Under the pieces are notes generated by a model that had not been told where the DNA came from, did not search any database, and saw nothing but the letters and a program-made list of their open reading frames with translations. From Streptomyces althioticus (GTDB taxonomy: Bacteria > Actinomycetota > Actinomycetes > Streptomycetales > Streptomycetaceae), in contig BMSW01000008.1 in the NCBI GenBank assembly GCA_014649355.1, positions 62,001-126,000 of the forward strand: 64,000 nucleotides of DNA, in the 5' to 3' direction. Made by a program: the position numbers and the translations under genes. Below, piece by piece: positions 17,796 to 26,150 of the stretch (its first letter is position 1; each line of letters opens with the position of its first letter).

Positions 17796-17829
17796 CGTGC
17801 GGCCGCGTGCGTGACGGCGTGTCAGCCCG

Positions 17830-18714
17830 TCACGTGTTGTTGGCGAGGGCCAGGAGCCGGTCGCGGGAGCCGTTGAACTTGTTGCGGTCGACGTTGCCCG
17901 AGACGCCGGAGACCGACCCGGAGTCGGTGTACTGCCACACCGTCCAGGTGGGGAAGCCCGCGGGGATGGTGGGCGACGAGGCGGACGTCCAGTGCGCCAC
18001 CCACAGCGGGCTCTTGGACGACATGCCCGTCCAGCTGCCGGTGCAGGTGTTCCACCAGCTCGCCGTCGTGTAGATGACGACGTCCCGGCCGGTGCGGGAC
18101 TTGTAGGTGGTGTAGAAGTCGTTGATCCACGTGCGCATCTGCGTGGTGGACAGGCCGTAGCACATCGCCCCGTACGGGTTGTGCTCGATGTCCAGCACGC
18201 CCGGCAGCGTCAGGTTGTCGCGCGACCAGCCGCCGCCGTTGCTCGCGAAGTAGGTCGCCTGGGTGGAGCCGTTGGAGGCGTTGGGGAGCGCGAAGTGGTA
18301 CGCCCCGCGGATCACTCCCGCGGAGTGCGCGGCGGGGTAGTTGATGTTGAAGCGGGAGTCCTTGTAGTTGGTGCCCTCGGTCGCCTTGATCCAGGCGAAC
18401 TGGATGCCGGCGTTGCGCACGGAGGTCCAGTTGATGCTGCCCTGCCAGTGCGACACGTCGATGCCCTGCACGCCGTCGGTGGGGGCCAGCAGCCCGCGCG
18501 ACGGTTCCTCGGCGGCGGGGTTGCCCTCGTGGATGCGGGCGCCCACGCCCATGTAGGCCTGGCCGGGCTTGATGGTGAGGGGCTGCGGGTCGGGCTGCGG
18601 TGCGGCGCCCGCGCCGGTGGCGGACGTGGCCGTGAGCGCGAGGGCGGCGCCGAGGACGCCGAGCGCGGTGGCCGTGCGTCTGCCGAGGCGGGAGACGTGG
18701 GGGAGTACCTGCAT
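17830..18714 (-). CDS. Glycoside hydrolase family 25 lysozyme, secreted
   Basis: 294 aa from ATG 18714, with GGAGG 7 bases upstream. A Sec-type signal peptide (RLGRRTATALGVLGAALALTATSATGAGAA) is followed by a short linker and a GH25 barrel from about residue 80: GIDVSHWQGSINW holds the first catalytic Asp, FAWIKATEGTNYKD and GVLDIEHNPYG the others. It hydrolyses the MurNAc-GlcNAc bond, as in Streptomyces cellosyl and mutanolysin. With the adjacent PGRP amidase it forms a pair of extracellular wall hydrolases cutting sugar and peptide links. Confidence 0.94.
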   Translation of the reverse strand: MQVLPHVSRLGRRTATALGVLGAALALTATSATGAGAAPQPDPQPLTIKPGQAYMGVGARIHEGNPAAEEPSRGLLAPTDGVQGIDVSHWQGSINWTSVRNAGIQFAWIKATEGTNYKDSRFNINYPAAHSAGVIRGAYHFALPNASNGSTQATYFASNGGGWSRDNLTLPGVLDIEHNPYGAMCYGLSTTQMRTWINDFYTTYKSRTGRDVVIYTTASWWNTCTGSWTGMSSKSPLWVAHWTSASSPTIPAGFPTWTVWQYTDSGSVSGVSGNVDRNKFNGSRDRLLALANNT

Positions 18715-19000
18715 GGACTTGCCTCCTGAACACATGTGGGGATGAGAAGGAGGTGACGTCGGCCGCTGCCACCTGGGCAGTTCCGTACTTCCTTGACGTG
18801 CGCGCGTCATTAGTTACGCACGTAGATTGACGAGCTGTAAAGAGTCTCCTTGCTTCTCTGGTGGTCTGGTCCACTGTAGGAGCGGATGGCCAGGAAACTT
18901 GGGAGCCGAAAGGAGGAAACTTTCATCGGATGAAAACACGAATCGGGTCCCGGTGGCCCGGAACCCGGCCTTCACCTCGCACTTCCGCCCGCCGTAGGGC
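18715..19000. promoter_or_regulatory. Upstream region of the lysozyme gene
   Basis: 286 bp without a gene, locally AT-richer than the neighbours. An inverted repeat ACGTGCG (18796-18802) / CGCACGT (18817-18823) flanks TTAGTTA. On the minus strand TTTACA and a TAAC-type -10 are present at about 18-bp spacing, a weak promoter candidate. I see no known riboswitch. Confidence 0.4.
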
Positions 19001-20446
19001 TCACGTGTTCTGACGGGGCGTCCGCAGCACGACCGCCGCCAGCCCCAGCGCGCCCGCCGCGATCACGGCCGCCAGCCGGAACGCCAGCTGATATCCCTCC
19101 GCCGTCGCCGCCACCACTTCGGCGCCCTTGCCCAGCAGGGCGTCGGTCCGGCCGGCGGCCAGCACCGACAGCGCGGCCAGCCCCAGCGAACCGCCAACCA
19201 CCTGCGTGGTGTTGAAGAGCCCCGACGCGAGCCCCGCGTCCTCCTCCCGCGCCCCCGACATGGCCAGCCCGGTCAGCGCGGGCATCGCCGCCGCGAACCC
19301 GACGGCGAGCAGCAGCATCGGCGGCAGGACGTCCGTCATGTACACCCCGTTCTCGGGCGCCCGGCCGAGCAGCGCCATCCCCACGGTGATCAGCGCGAGC
19401 CCCGACAGCAGCACCCGGTACGCCCCGAACCGGCTCACCACGCGCGCCGACAGACCGACCATCAGCACCCCGATCACCACGGGCGCCGGCAGGAAGGCCA
19501 GCCCGGTGGTCAGCTCGTCGTAGCCGAGGACCCGCTGGAGGTACAGCGCGCCGATGAACTGGAAGCCGTACATCGTCGCGATCATCAGGATCTGCACGGC
19601 GTTCGCCCCGCTCAGCAGCCGCGACCGGAACAGCCCGAGCCGCAGCAGCGGACGCGCGGCCCGCGCCTGGCGCACCACGAAGCCCGCCAGCAGCGCCAGG
19701 GCGAGCGCCGACAGCAGCAGGGTGCGGCCGGCCGCGCGGTCGCCGGAGCCGACGATGACGTACACGGTGAGCATCAGCGCGCCGGTGATCAGCGCGGCCC
19801 CCGCATGGTCGGCGTTCCGCGCGAACCCCGCGCCCGGGTCCGGCCGGTCGTCGGCCAGGACACGCACCGCCGCGACCAGCGCCACCACCCCGATCGGCAG
19901 GTTGATCAGGAAGATCCAGTGCCAGCCGAACGCCTGCGTCAGCGCCCCGCCGAGGAACGTGCCGAGCGCGCCGCCCGCCGCACCCACGGCGCTGAACACC
20001 GCGATCGCCTTCGCCTGTTCACGCCCCTGCGGGAACAGCGCCACCACCATGCCCAGCACCACGGCCGACGTCATCGCCCCGCCCACCCCCTGAAGGGCGC
20101 GCGCCGCGATCAGCACGGCCCGCTCGTCCGCCACCCCGCACAGCACGGACGCCGCGGTGAACACCGCGAGACCCGAGACGAACATCCGCTTCCGGCCCAC
20201 CAGGTCCCCGAGCCGCCCGACGAGCAGCAGCAGCCCGCCGAACGGGATCAGATACGCGTTGACCACCCACGCCAGCCCCGGCGCGCTGAAACCCAGGTCG
20301 CTCTGGATCGCGGGCATGGCGACCGTGACGATGTTGCCGTCCAGGATCGTCATCAGCGTCCCGGCGCACAGAACGGTGAGAGCGGCCCAGCGGGAGAAGA
20401 CGCGGCGCGGGGCCACGGGGACCGGTGACTCCGTAGAGGTGGACAT
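19001..20446 (-). CDS. MFS multidrug exporter, 14-TM (DHA2) type
   Basis: 481 aa from ATG 20446, with GGAGG 8 bases upstream. Motif D1 (LDGNIVTVAMPAIQSDLGF) is in helix 1, motif A (GRLGDLVGRKRMF) between helices 2 and 3, and motif C (GAAGGALGTFLGGALTQAFGWHWIFLINLPIG) in helix 5. These mark proton-driven drug antiporters of the QacA/EmrB class. The gene is divergent from an HxlR regulator with a short palindrome between them, the usual layout for an inducible efflux pump. The substrate is unknown. Confidence 0.93.
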   Translation of the reverse strand: MSTSTESPVPVAPRRVFSRWAALTVLCAGTLMTILDGNIVTVAMPAIQSDLGFSAPGLAWVVNAYLIPFGGLLLLVGRLGDLVGRKRMFVSGLAVFTAASVLCGVADERAVLIAARALQGVGGAMTSAVVLGMVVALFPQGREQAKAIAVFSAVGAAGGALGTFLGGALTQAFGWHWIFLINLPIGVVALVAAVRVLADDRPDPGAGFARNADHAGAALITGALMLTVYVIVGSGDRAAGRTLLLSALALALLAGFVVRQARAARPLLRLGLFRSRLLSGANAVQILMIATMYGFQFIGALYLQRVLGYDELTTGLAFLPAPVVIGVLMVGLSARVVSRFGAYRVLLSGLALITVGMALLGRAPENGVYMTDVLPPMLLLAVGFAAAMPALTGLAMSGAREEDAGLASGLFNTTQVVGGSLGLAALSVLAAGRTDALLGKGAEVVAATAEGYQLAFRLAAVIAAGALGLAAVVLRTPRQNT

Positions 20447-20473
20447 GGGCACGACCTCCAAAGGTGCACGACG

Positions 20474-20487
20474 TGTAACGGGGTACA
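20474..20487. promoter_or_regulatory. Candidate HxlR operator
   Basis: TGTAACGGGGTACA (TGTA-N6-TACA) lies between the divergent MFS and HxlR genes. HxlR dimers bind such short GTAC/TGTA palindromes, so this is a fair candidate. Confidence 0.45.
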
Positions 20488-20527
20488 TCGTCAGTGACCA
20501 TGGAGGGCGCCGTAAGGAGGCAGTCGG

Positions 20528-20929
20528 ATGTCACAGAGGAACACCGGTGTTACCCCGCAGGCAGTGAACGCGCACGCGTGCCCGGTGCGGGAAGTTCTTG
20601 ACAGGGTCGCCGGCAAGTGGAGCGTGCAGATCCTGGTGGCGGCGGCCCGGGGGCCCATCCGGTTCACCGAACTGGAGCGCGGCATCGAGGGCATCAGCCG
20701 CCGCATGCTCACCCTGACCCTGCGCCAGCTCGAACGCGACGGACTGGTCAGCCGCACCGTCCATCCGACCGTGCCGCCCAAGGTGGAGTACGCCCTCACC
20801 CCGGCGGCGGAGGAGCTGTACGAGACCCTGCTGCGGCTGACCGACTGGGCCGAACGCCACCGGGTCTACATCGCCGAGTCGCGGGCGGCGTACGACACCG
20901 CCCACGACCCCGAGCCGGTCGACGCCTAG
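20528..20929 (+). CDS. HxlR family transcriptional regulator
   Basis: 133 aa from ATG with AAGGAGG 7 bases upstream. The winged HTH is typical: ACPVREVLDRVAGKWSVQILVAAARGPIRFTELERGIEGISRRMLTLTLRQLERDGLVSRTVHPTVPPKVEYALT. The single Cys near residue 17 (HACPVRE) is in the place used by redox- or quinone-sensing HxlR members such as QorR and YodB. It faces the MFS exporter and probably represses it. Its stop codon overlaps that of the convergent thioesterase gene inside a palindrome. Confidence 0.93.
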   Translation: MSQRNTGVTPQAVNAHACPVREVLDRVAGKWSVQILVAAARGPIRFTELERGIEGISRRMLTLTLRQLERDGLVSRTVHPTVPPKVEYALTPAAEELYETLLRLTDWAERHRVYIAESRAAYDTAHDPEPVDA

Positions 20930-21360
20930 GCGTCGCCGTCCAGCCCGAAGAGGGCGGTGTCCTTCGTCAGCTCGCGGAACACGTCCTGCGGGCTGGGGAC
21001 CAGCTTGCGCTGCTCCAGGTCCAGCAGCCCGCCGACGGCGCTGATCTCCGCCGACACCGTGCCGTCCGTCTTCGTGATGGTCTGCCGGATGGTGAAGGTC
21101 TTGCCGCCGCCCCACTCGAAGACGCAGCTCACGTCCACCTCGTCGCCGGCGAGCAGTTCCCGCTTGTAACGGATCGTGGTCTCCAGCGCGACCGGCCCCA
21201 CCCCGTGCGCCTGAAGACGCGACTGGGTGATCCCGGCCTCCTGGAGCAGCGACCAGCGCGCATGCTCCGCGTAGTTCAGATACACGGCCTGGTTCAGATG
21301 GCCCTGCACGTCGGTCTCGTATCCGCGCACGGTCACGCGGACGGAATACGGCTCGCTCAC
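20926..21360 (-). CDS. Acyl-CoA thioesterase, 4HBT hot-dog fold
   Basis: 144 aa from GTG 21360 with AAGGGGA upstream. The hot-dog thioesterase signature is clear: RGYETDVQGHLNQAVYLNYAEHARWSLLQEAG, with the Asp/Asn site of YbgC/FadM-like 4-hydroxybenzoyl-CoA thioesterases, followed by strands ETTIRYKRELLAGDEVDVSCVFEWGGGKTFTIRQTI. It hydrolyses acyl-CoA thioesters; chain length is not predictable. It is a single gene converging with HxlR, with overlapping stop codons. Confidence 0.9.
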   Translation of the reverse strand: MSEPYSVRVTVRGYETDVQGHLNQAVYLNYAEHARWSLLQEAGITQSRLQAHGVGPVALETTIRYKRELLAGDEVDVSCVFEWGGGKTFTIRQTITKTDGTVSAEISAVGGLLDLEQRKLVPSPQDVFRELTKDTALFGLDGDA

Positions 21361-21418
21361 TGCGTCCCCTTCACACCGGTTCGGTTCGTCGCCCGATCCA
21401 CCGATCTTGGCACGGCCG

Positions 21419-22057
21419 TCAGACACGGCGCGGAGAGGCCAGGACGTAACGCCTCCGCGTCCGGGGCTCCGTGTACTCCCCGGCCTGCCAGCCCGCCCCC
21501 TCCAGCGTCTCCGCGCAGCCCCGCAGCGTCGCCGCGTCCGGCGCGTACACGGCGACGGCGTCGGGCTGCGGGGTCTCCCGCACCTGGTAGCCGTCGTCCC
21601 CGTCCGCCGCCCCCGCCGGCCGGTGCCCGGCCGCCTCCAGCGCCAGCGCGGCGGCCTGCACGAGGTGCGTGCGCTCCCAGGCACACGGGCGGTCCGTCGA
21701 CGCGTCGGGGTTGGTCATGCGGCGCAGTTCGAGCATGCCTTGCCATGCGCTTCTCACCTCCCGCGTGCGGGAGGGGCCCTCGGCCGGGGGTGCGGGCTCG
21801 CCGCCCACGCGCGCGGTGAAGACACCTCCGGCGGATGCGGGCGCCTGCGGCTCGTTCTCCGGTGGTTCGCTTCGGGCCTCGCGCGCCCGGTGCCCGGCGG
21901 GGGTGAGGAAGTGGTCGTGCGGGGGCCGTGGGTGCCGGAAGGCGAGACCACGCTTCACCAGCGCGGTGAGCTGGGCCTCGGTCCCTTTGAGACGCCCGGT
22001 CTCGGGGTCCGCGGCCTCGATCAGCCGGCGTTGGGCTGCGGTGAGCGGTCGGGTCAT
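21419..22057 (-). CDS. Streptomyces conserved hypothetical, 212 aa
   Basis: 212 aa from ATG 22057, overlapping the stop of the DUF397 gene (ATGA). The N-terminus (MTRPLTAAQRRLIEAADPETGRLKGTEAQLTALVKRGLAFRHPRPPHDHFLTPAGHRARE) looks like a winged-helix module. The C-terminus (TDRPCAWERTHLVQAAALALEAAGHRPAG to YTEPRTRRRYVLASPRRV) is a small alpha/beta domain. No catalytic motif is seen. Third gene of an XRE-DUF397 operon; the function is unknown. Confidence 0.8.
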   Translation of the reverse strand: MTRPLTAAQRRLIEAADPETGRLKGTEAQLTALVKRGLAFRHPRPPHDHFLTPAGHRAREARSEPPENEPQAPASAGGVFTARVGGEPAPPAEGPSRTREVRSAWQGMLELRRMTNPDASTDRPCAWERTHLVQAAALALEAAGHRPAGAADGDDGYQVRETPQPDAVAVYAPDAATLRGCAETLEGAGWQAGEYTEPRTRRRYVLASPRRV

Positions 22058-22251
22058 CGGCGTCCGGACGCGTAGGGGAGGAAGGTCGCCCACTGGGTGG
22101 GGGAGAAGGTGAGGTGGGGGCCCGGTATCCGCTTCGAGTCGCGTACGTGGACGGCGGCGGGGGCGAGGGCGACCTCCACGCACTCCGGACCGTCGTTCGT
22201 GCTGTAGCTGCTCTTGAACCAGGTCAATTCCGTGCGGGACTTCGCGGTCAT
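22054..22251 (-). CDS. DUF397 protein
   Basis: 65 aa with the classic DUF397 pattern: LTWFKSSYSTNDGPECVEVALAPAAVHVRDSKRIPGPHLTFSPTQWATFL. These small proteins are nearly always paired with XRE/DUF5753 regulators in Streptomyces and have been proposed as toxin- or antagonist-like partners of them (BldB/WhiJ-type systems). Here it overlaps the upstream XRE gene and the downstream gene by 4 bp each, so all three are coupled. Confidence 0.95.
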   Translation of the reverse strand: MTAKSRTELTWFKSSYSTNDGPECVEVALAPAAVHVRDSKRIPGPHLTFSPTQWATFLPYASGRR

Positions 22252-23075
22252 GTCTCTCCCAGCACTTTCTCGATGAAGGCCAGCGACTCACGGGGTGTGA
22301 GGGCCTGCGCCCGGATGATGCCATAGCGGATCTCCAGGATTTGGATCTCCTTCGGGTCGGAGATCAGCCGGTTGAGCAGCTGAACCTCGACGTGCCCCAC
22401 GGTGGGCCCCTCCTTGAGCCGCAGCAGTTGGAGCGCCCCCGCCAGACCCGCGTGGTCCTCGCGATCCGTGGGCAGCACCTGGATCTCCACGTTCCGCCGC
22501 CGACCCACCTCCAACAGATGTTCGAGCTGTTTGCGCATGACCATTCTGCCCCCGAGCGGCCTGCGCAGCGTGACCTCTTCCTGGACGAAGTTGAACATCG
22601 GGGCGGGCTGCTCGGCGAAGACGCGCTGGCGTGCCAGGCGGGCCTCGACGAGACCGTCGATCTGTTCCTCGGAGTAGGCCGGCCGCCGCATCCCGTACAG
22701 CGCCCGCGCGTACTCAGCCGTCTGCAGCAGCCCATGGACGACATGGTTGGCGTAGGCGCACAGCTCGACCGCCTCGGCCTCCAGCTTGGCCAGATCCCGC
22801 ACCTTCTTCGGGAAACGAGCCTTCTCCACGTCCCCCTTGAGGGCGCTGATGAGACCGTTGGCCTCGAGCGCCCGGTCCGCCGCGTCGAGGAACTCCTCCA
22901 TCGGCGCCCGTCGTCCCCGCTCGACGGAGGAGACCTGCTCCTCGCTGTACCCGATCTGCGCGCCGAGTGCGGCCTGGGTCAGCCCCGCCCGCTCGCGGCA
23001 CATCTTGATGACGCGGCCGACGGTCCGCAGCACGGCCGCCGACTCCTCGTCCGCCCCGTAAGGCTCCACGCTCAT
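22248..23075 (-). CDS. XRE family regulator with DUF5753 (WhiJ-like)
   Basis: 275 aa. The HTH_31/XRE domain is at about residues 18-75 (MCRERAGLTQAALGAQIGYSEEQVSSVERGRRAP). The DUF5753 domain follows to the C-terminus (LEAEAVELCAYANHVVHGLLQTAEYARALYGMRRP...ARQRVFAEQPAPMFNFVQEEVTLRRPLGG). This is the WhiJ-type regulator that Streptomyces carries in many copies with DUF397 partners and an anti-sigma-like ATPase. A HATPase gene is divergently placed here, completing the usual triad. Such sets influence development and antibiotic production. Confidence 0.95.
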   Translation of the reverse strand: MSVEPYGADEESAAVLRTVGRVIKMCRERAGLTQAALGAQIGYSEEQVSSVERGRRAPMEEFLDAADRALEANGLISALKGDVEKARFPKKVRDLAKLEAEAVELCAYANHVVHGLLQTAEYARALYGMRRPAYSEEQIDGLVEARLARQRVFAEQPAPMFNFVQEEVTLRRPLGGRMVMRKQLEHLLEVGRRRNVEIQVLPTDREDHAGLAGALQLLRLKEGPTVGHVEVQLLNRLISDPKEIQILEIRYGIIRAQALTPRESLAFIEKVLGET

Positions 23076-23224
23076 GTCCCCACACCTCCGGGGTGCTCAA
23101 CTCACGGCGGACGCCGGATGTCACGCGTCGTGACCCGGACAGGCCCGGACGGCTTCCGTACACGGTGTGCGGGTCCGGGCGCCGGGACTGTTCACGGCGG
23201 AGCCGGCTGACCACGCTGAGTGAC

Positions 23225-23689
23225 ATGAACGTCGAGATCGCCCCGGTGGACGAACACACCGGCCCCGCCCGCCACTTCCGTATCCGCCTGTCGGCGACGG
23301 CGAGGGGAGCCCGGCTGGCCCGGCACCTCGCGGCGGAGCAACTGACGTCGTGGGGCTGGCCGTACGACTCCGACGGCAACCGCACGGCGTCCCTGCTGGT
23401 GGCCGAGCTGGCCGCGAACGCCGTACGCCACGGCCGGGCACGGGGCCGGGACTTCGCGCTGCGCCTGACCCTGTACGCAGCGGACGCCACGCTCCGTATC
23501 GAGGTGACGGACGCCCGCCCGGACCGCAGCCCGCCACTCCCCGGCACGCTCACGCCCGCCGACCCCGACACGGAGTCGGGCCGGGGCCTGCTCCTGGTCG
23601 AGTCCCTGTCCACCCACTGGGGCGCGACGGCGGGGGACCCGTACACCAAGACTGTGTGGTGCGAGGTCGCGCTAGCGTGCCGCACATGA
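23225..23689 (+). CDS. HATPase_c anti-sigma-factor-like ATP-binding protein
   Basis: 154 aa from ATG 23225. A GHKL ATP-binding domain of the RsbW/SpoIIAB class, with N box ELAANAVRHG, G1 box VTDARP and G2 box ESGRGLLLVESLS. It lacks any sensor or phosphorylation domain. These proteins can bind sigma factors or phosphorylate anti-anti-sigma proteins. It is divergent from the XRE/DUF397 operon, the common Streptomyces arrangement, and overlaps the phosphotransferase gene by 4 bp (ATGA). Confidence 0.93.
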   Translation: MNVEIAPVDEHTGPARHFRIRLSATARGARLARHLAAEQLTSWGWPYDSDGNRTASLLVAELAANAVRHGRARGRDFALRLTLYAADATLRIEVTDARPDRSPPLPGTLTPADPDTESGRGLLLVESLSTHWGATAGDPYTKTVWCEVALACRT

Positions 23690-24486
23690 CGGCTGAGGAC
23701 GAGGAGTTGGCCGGCGGCATGGCGAACGCGGGGGAGGTGGTCCGCCGAGGCCAGGTGGTGGACCGCCCAGCACCCCGCAACGCCCCCGCCCTGCACACGT
23801 ACCTCCGTGCGCTGCGGGAGCGGGGCTTCGACGCGGCGCCGACCCCGGTCTGCCTCGGCGAGGACGGCCGCGAACAACTCACTTACCTCCCGGGCGACGT
23901 GGCGCTGCCGCCGTTCCCGGGGTGGGCGATGACGGCGACGGCCCTCACCTCGGTGGGCCGTCTGCTGCGGCGTCTGCATGAGGCGAGCGCGGGGGTGCCG
24001 GTGGACCGGGACGCGCAGTGGCCGGCGGAGCTGGCCGACCCGGACGGGGGCACGATGCTGTGTCACAACGACGTATGCCCGGAGAACGTCGTCTTCCGGG
24101 ACGGTCGTGCCGTCGCCCTGATCGACTTCGATCAGGCGGCTCCGGGACGCCCGCTGTGGGACGTGGCGATGACCGCGCGGTACTGGATGCCGATGCTCGA
24201 CCCGAGGTCCGTGGCGGCCCTCTACCCGCCCGGCCTGGACGCACCGTCCCGACTACGGATCCTGGCCGACGGCTACGGCCTGTCGGCGGAGGACAGAGCC
24301 GAGCTGCCGGGGTTGATCGAGCAGGTCACACAGGTCTGCCGGGTCTTCGTGGCGCGGAGGGTGGCCGAGGGCGATCCGGCGTATGCGCGGGCGCTGGCCG
24401 AGCGCGGGGGATGGGACCGCTGGGACCGGATGCAGGGATGGCTGGCGGAGCACCGGAAGACGTTCACGGCGGCCCTGCTGCCGTGA
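23686..24486 (+). CDS. Aminoglycoside phosphotransferase-fold kinase
   Basis: 266 aa from ATG 23686. The kinase core shows Brenner's motif HNDVCPENVVF with catalytic Asp and metal Asn, followed by ALIDFDQAAPGRPLWDVA with the DFD metal Asp. The N-terminal ATP-binding lobe is short. This APH/choline-kinase fold phosphorylates small hydroxyl compounds or antibiotics; the substrate cannot be named. It is translationally coupled to the HATPase gene. Confidence 0.9.
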   Translation: MTAEDEELAGGMANAGEVVRRGQVVDRPAPRNAPALHTYLRALRERGFDAAPTPVCLGEDGREQLTYLPGDVALPPFPGWAMTATALTSVGRLLRRLHEASAGVPVDRDAQWPAELADPDGGTMLCHNDVCPENVVFRDGRAVALIDFDQAAPGRPLWDVAMTARYWMPMLDPRSVAALYPPGLDAPSRLRILADGYGLSAEDRAELPGLIEQVTQVCRVFVARRVAEGDPAYARALAERGGWDRWDRMQGWLAEHRKTFTAALLP

Positions 24487-24538
24487 GGGCGGCGACCTTG
24501 GGGGACATGGCACGAGTGAGTAGGGGGAGCTGACCGGA

Positions 24539-25264
24539 TCAATCCGTTACGGGCAGGCACTCGGCGAGCAGAGCGACGACGTCACGCCAGGCTCGCTGCG
24601 CGTGCCGTGGGTGGTGGCCGACGCCGGGACGCACGGTGTGGTCGACCGATGGATGATGGAAGGCGTGAAGGGCTCCTCCGTAGACCATGAGGCGCCAGTC
24701 GACTCCTGCGGCCTGCATCTCAACGGTGAATGCGTCCCGTTGGGCGGGCGCCATGATCGGGTCTTCCGACCCGACCCCGGCCCACACGGGACAGCGGATG
24801 CGCGCCGCCTCGCCCGGTCGGCCCGTGATCAGCCCGTTGACCGTCGCGATCGCGCGCAGGTCGACGCCGTCGCGCCCGAGTTCCAGCCCGATGGCGCCCC
24901 CGGTGCCGTAGCCGACGGCGGCGATCCGGTCGGGGTCGGCCCGAGGTTCGGTGAGCAACACGTCAAGTGCCGCGTGGCCGATGTCCCGCATCCGGTCGGG
25001 GTCGGCGAGCATCGGCATGCAGCGGGCCAGCATCTCCTCGGGGTCGTCCAGATAGCGCCCGCCGTGAAGATCGAAGGCCAGCGCTACGTACCCCAGCTCC
25101 GCGAGAGCATCGGCCCTGCGGCGCTCGACGTCGCTGAGCCCCGTGCCCTCCGGTCCGAGCAGGACCGCGGGCCGACGGTCGTCACCGACCGGGAGCGCAA
25201 GGTGCCCGATCATCGTCAGACCGTCGGCCGGATACTCGACCGTGCGCGTCGTAATCGTCGTCAT
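24539..25264 (-). CDS. Dienelactone hydrolase-like protein without a visible nucleophile
   Basis: 241 aa, alpha/beta hydrolase fold of the DLH family: ADGLTMIGHLALPVG..., FDLHGGRYLDDPEEM, and the C-terminal catalytic region VYGGALHAFHHPSVD with the His. At the nucleophile elbow, where DLH has GYCxGG, this protein reads AVGYGTGGAIG, with glycine in place of Cys or Ser. It may be catalytically dead, use another residue, or have a ligand-binding role. Single gene, convergent with the phosphotransferase gene. Confidence 0.85.
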   Translation of the reverse strand: MTTITTRTVEYPADGLTMIGHLALPVGDDRRPAVLLGPEGTGLSDVERRRADALAELGYVALAFDLHGGRYLDDPEEMLARCMPMLADPDRMRDIGHAALDVLLTEPRADPDRIAAVGYGTGGAIGLELGRDGVDLRAIATVNGLITGRPGEAARIRCPVWAGVGSEDPIMAPAQRDAFTVEMQAAGVDWRLMVYGGALHAFHHPSVDHTVRPGVGHHPRHAQRAWRDVVALLAECLPVTD

Positions 25265-25342
25265 GAGTCCGGACGGTAATGACGGTGGTGCCCGCTCGGG
25301 GTGGCGTTCACCGATGGCAGACGGCGGTCCGCACAGCGGTCC

Positions 25343-25854
25343 GTCCCGAACCGGGTGGGGTTACTCGCGGGCGTCGGCCTGGGCGCGGGCGCGTTCGATG
25401 TCGGGGACATGGTCTGGGTCTGCCGGGCTGGACGGCGGGGGCCGTCTTCACGCTGAACACGGTGATGGTGGGGTTCGTGCAGGGGGTGGTCGTGGGTCGG
25501 CTGGGCGGGCGCGTCCGCAGCTAGGTGTTGGTGGCGGGCCATGCGTGCTTCGCGACGGGCTACGTCCTGTTCCTGGCCGCGCACTGGGCGACGGCGGTGG
25601 CGGTGGGGGTGGGCGTGATGCTGCTGGGTGCTGTCAGCTACACGCTGGGGGAGATCCTGGGCGGCCCGATCACGACGACGATCGCGGCGGAGAGCGCGCC
25701 GGACGCGCTGCGGGGGAGGTACCTGTCGCTGAACCAGCTCGCGGTGAGCGCGGCGGGGGCGGTGGCACCGGCGGTGCTCTCGGGGCTGCTGTCGGCGGGG
25801 GGGGGCCGTGTAGGGGGTGTCATGGGGTCAGGAACGCCGAAACGGCCTCGCTGA
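25343..25854 (+). pseudogene. MFS transporter remnant (frameshift and in-frame stop)
   Basis: Fragments of the second half of an MFS transporter lie in two frames. VGLLAGVGLGAGAFDVGDMVW (from about 25355) is in one frame. TLNTVMVGFVQGVVVGRLGGRVRS follows in another and ends at TAG 25522-25524, and the same frame resumes with VLVAGHACFATGYVLFLAA and SYTLGEILGGPITTTIAAESAPDALRGRYLSLNQLAVSAAG. The N-terminal half is missing. On the opposite strand, 25820-25885 encodes a tail (DPAAPQAFSEAVSAFLTP) resembling the end of an alpha/beta hydrolase, so this is a junction of decayed genes. Confidence 0.85.
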
Positions 25855-25895
25855 ACGCCTGCGGCGCCGCGGGGTCGAAGGGGTTCAATGGGCGT

Positions 25896-26096
25896 ATGGA
25901 AAGCGCGCTGTGGGGTCGGCTCCCGGTCGAGGCGCGGTCGGAGGTGGACAGCCTTGTCTCCGCCGGGCGCACCGTGCAGGCCATTGCCGTGATGCGGGAC
26001 CGTGTCGGTCCGCCGAGACCGAGTCTGCATGAGTGCGTCGATCTGGTGAGCTGGCGACTCAGCGCGCTGCGGCAGGGCGGCCCGACACACCGTTGA
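25896..26096 (+). CDS. Small helical hypothetical protein, 66 aa
   Basis: 66 aa from ATG 25896: MESALWGRLPVEARSEVDSLVSAGRTVQAIAVMRDRV and so on. Predicted as two or three helices; VDSLVSAGRTVQAIAVMRD resembles the ribosomal L7/L12-like helix-turn-helix found in small actinobacterial proteins, but I cannot confirm that. It follows the MFS remnant. Codon usage fits a real gene. Confidence 0.65.
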   Translation: MESALWGRLPVEARSEVDSLVSAGRTVQAIAVMRDRVGPPRPSLHECVDLVSWRLSALRQGGPTHR

Positions 26097-26150
26097 GTGC
26101 CGCGCCGCCCCGGCCGGCGGCCGGCGGCCGAGCCGATGCGGCGGATTGGT

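Noticed and set aside
18715..18900. A possible c-di-AMP (ydaO) riboswitch before the secreted lysozyme
   Set aside because: Such leaders precede some Streptomyces wall hydrolases, but the conserved blocks are not present here.
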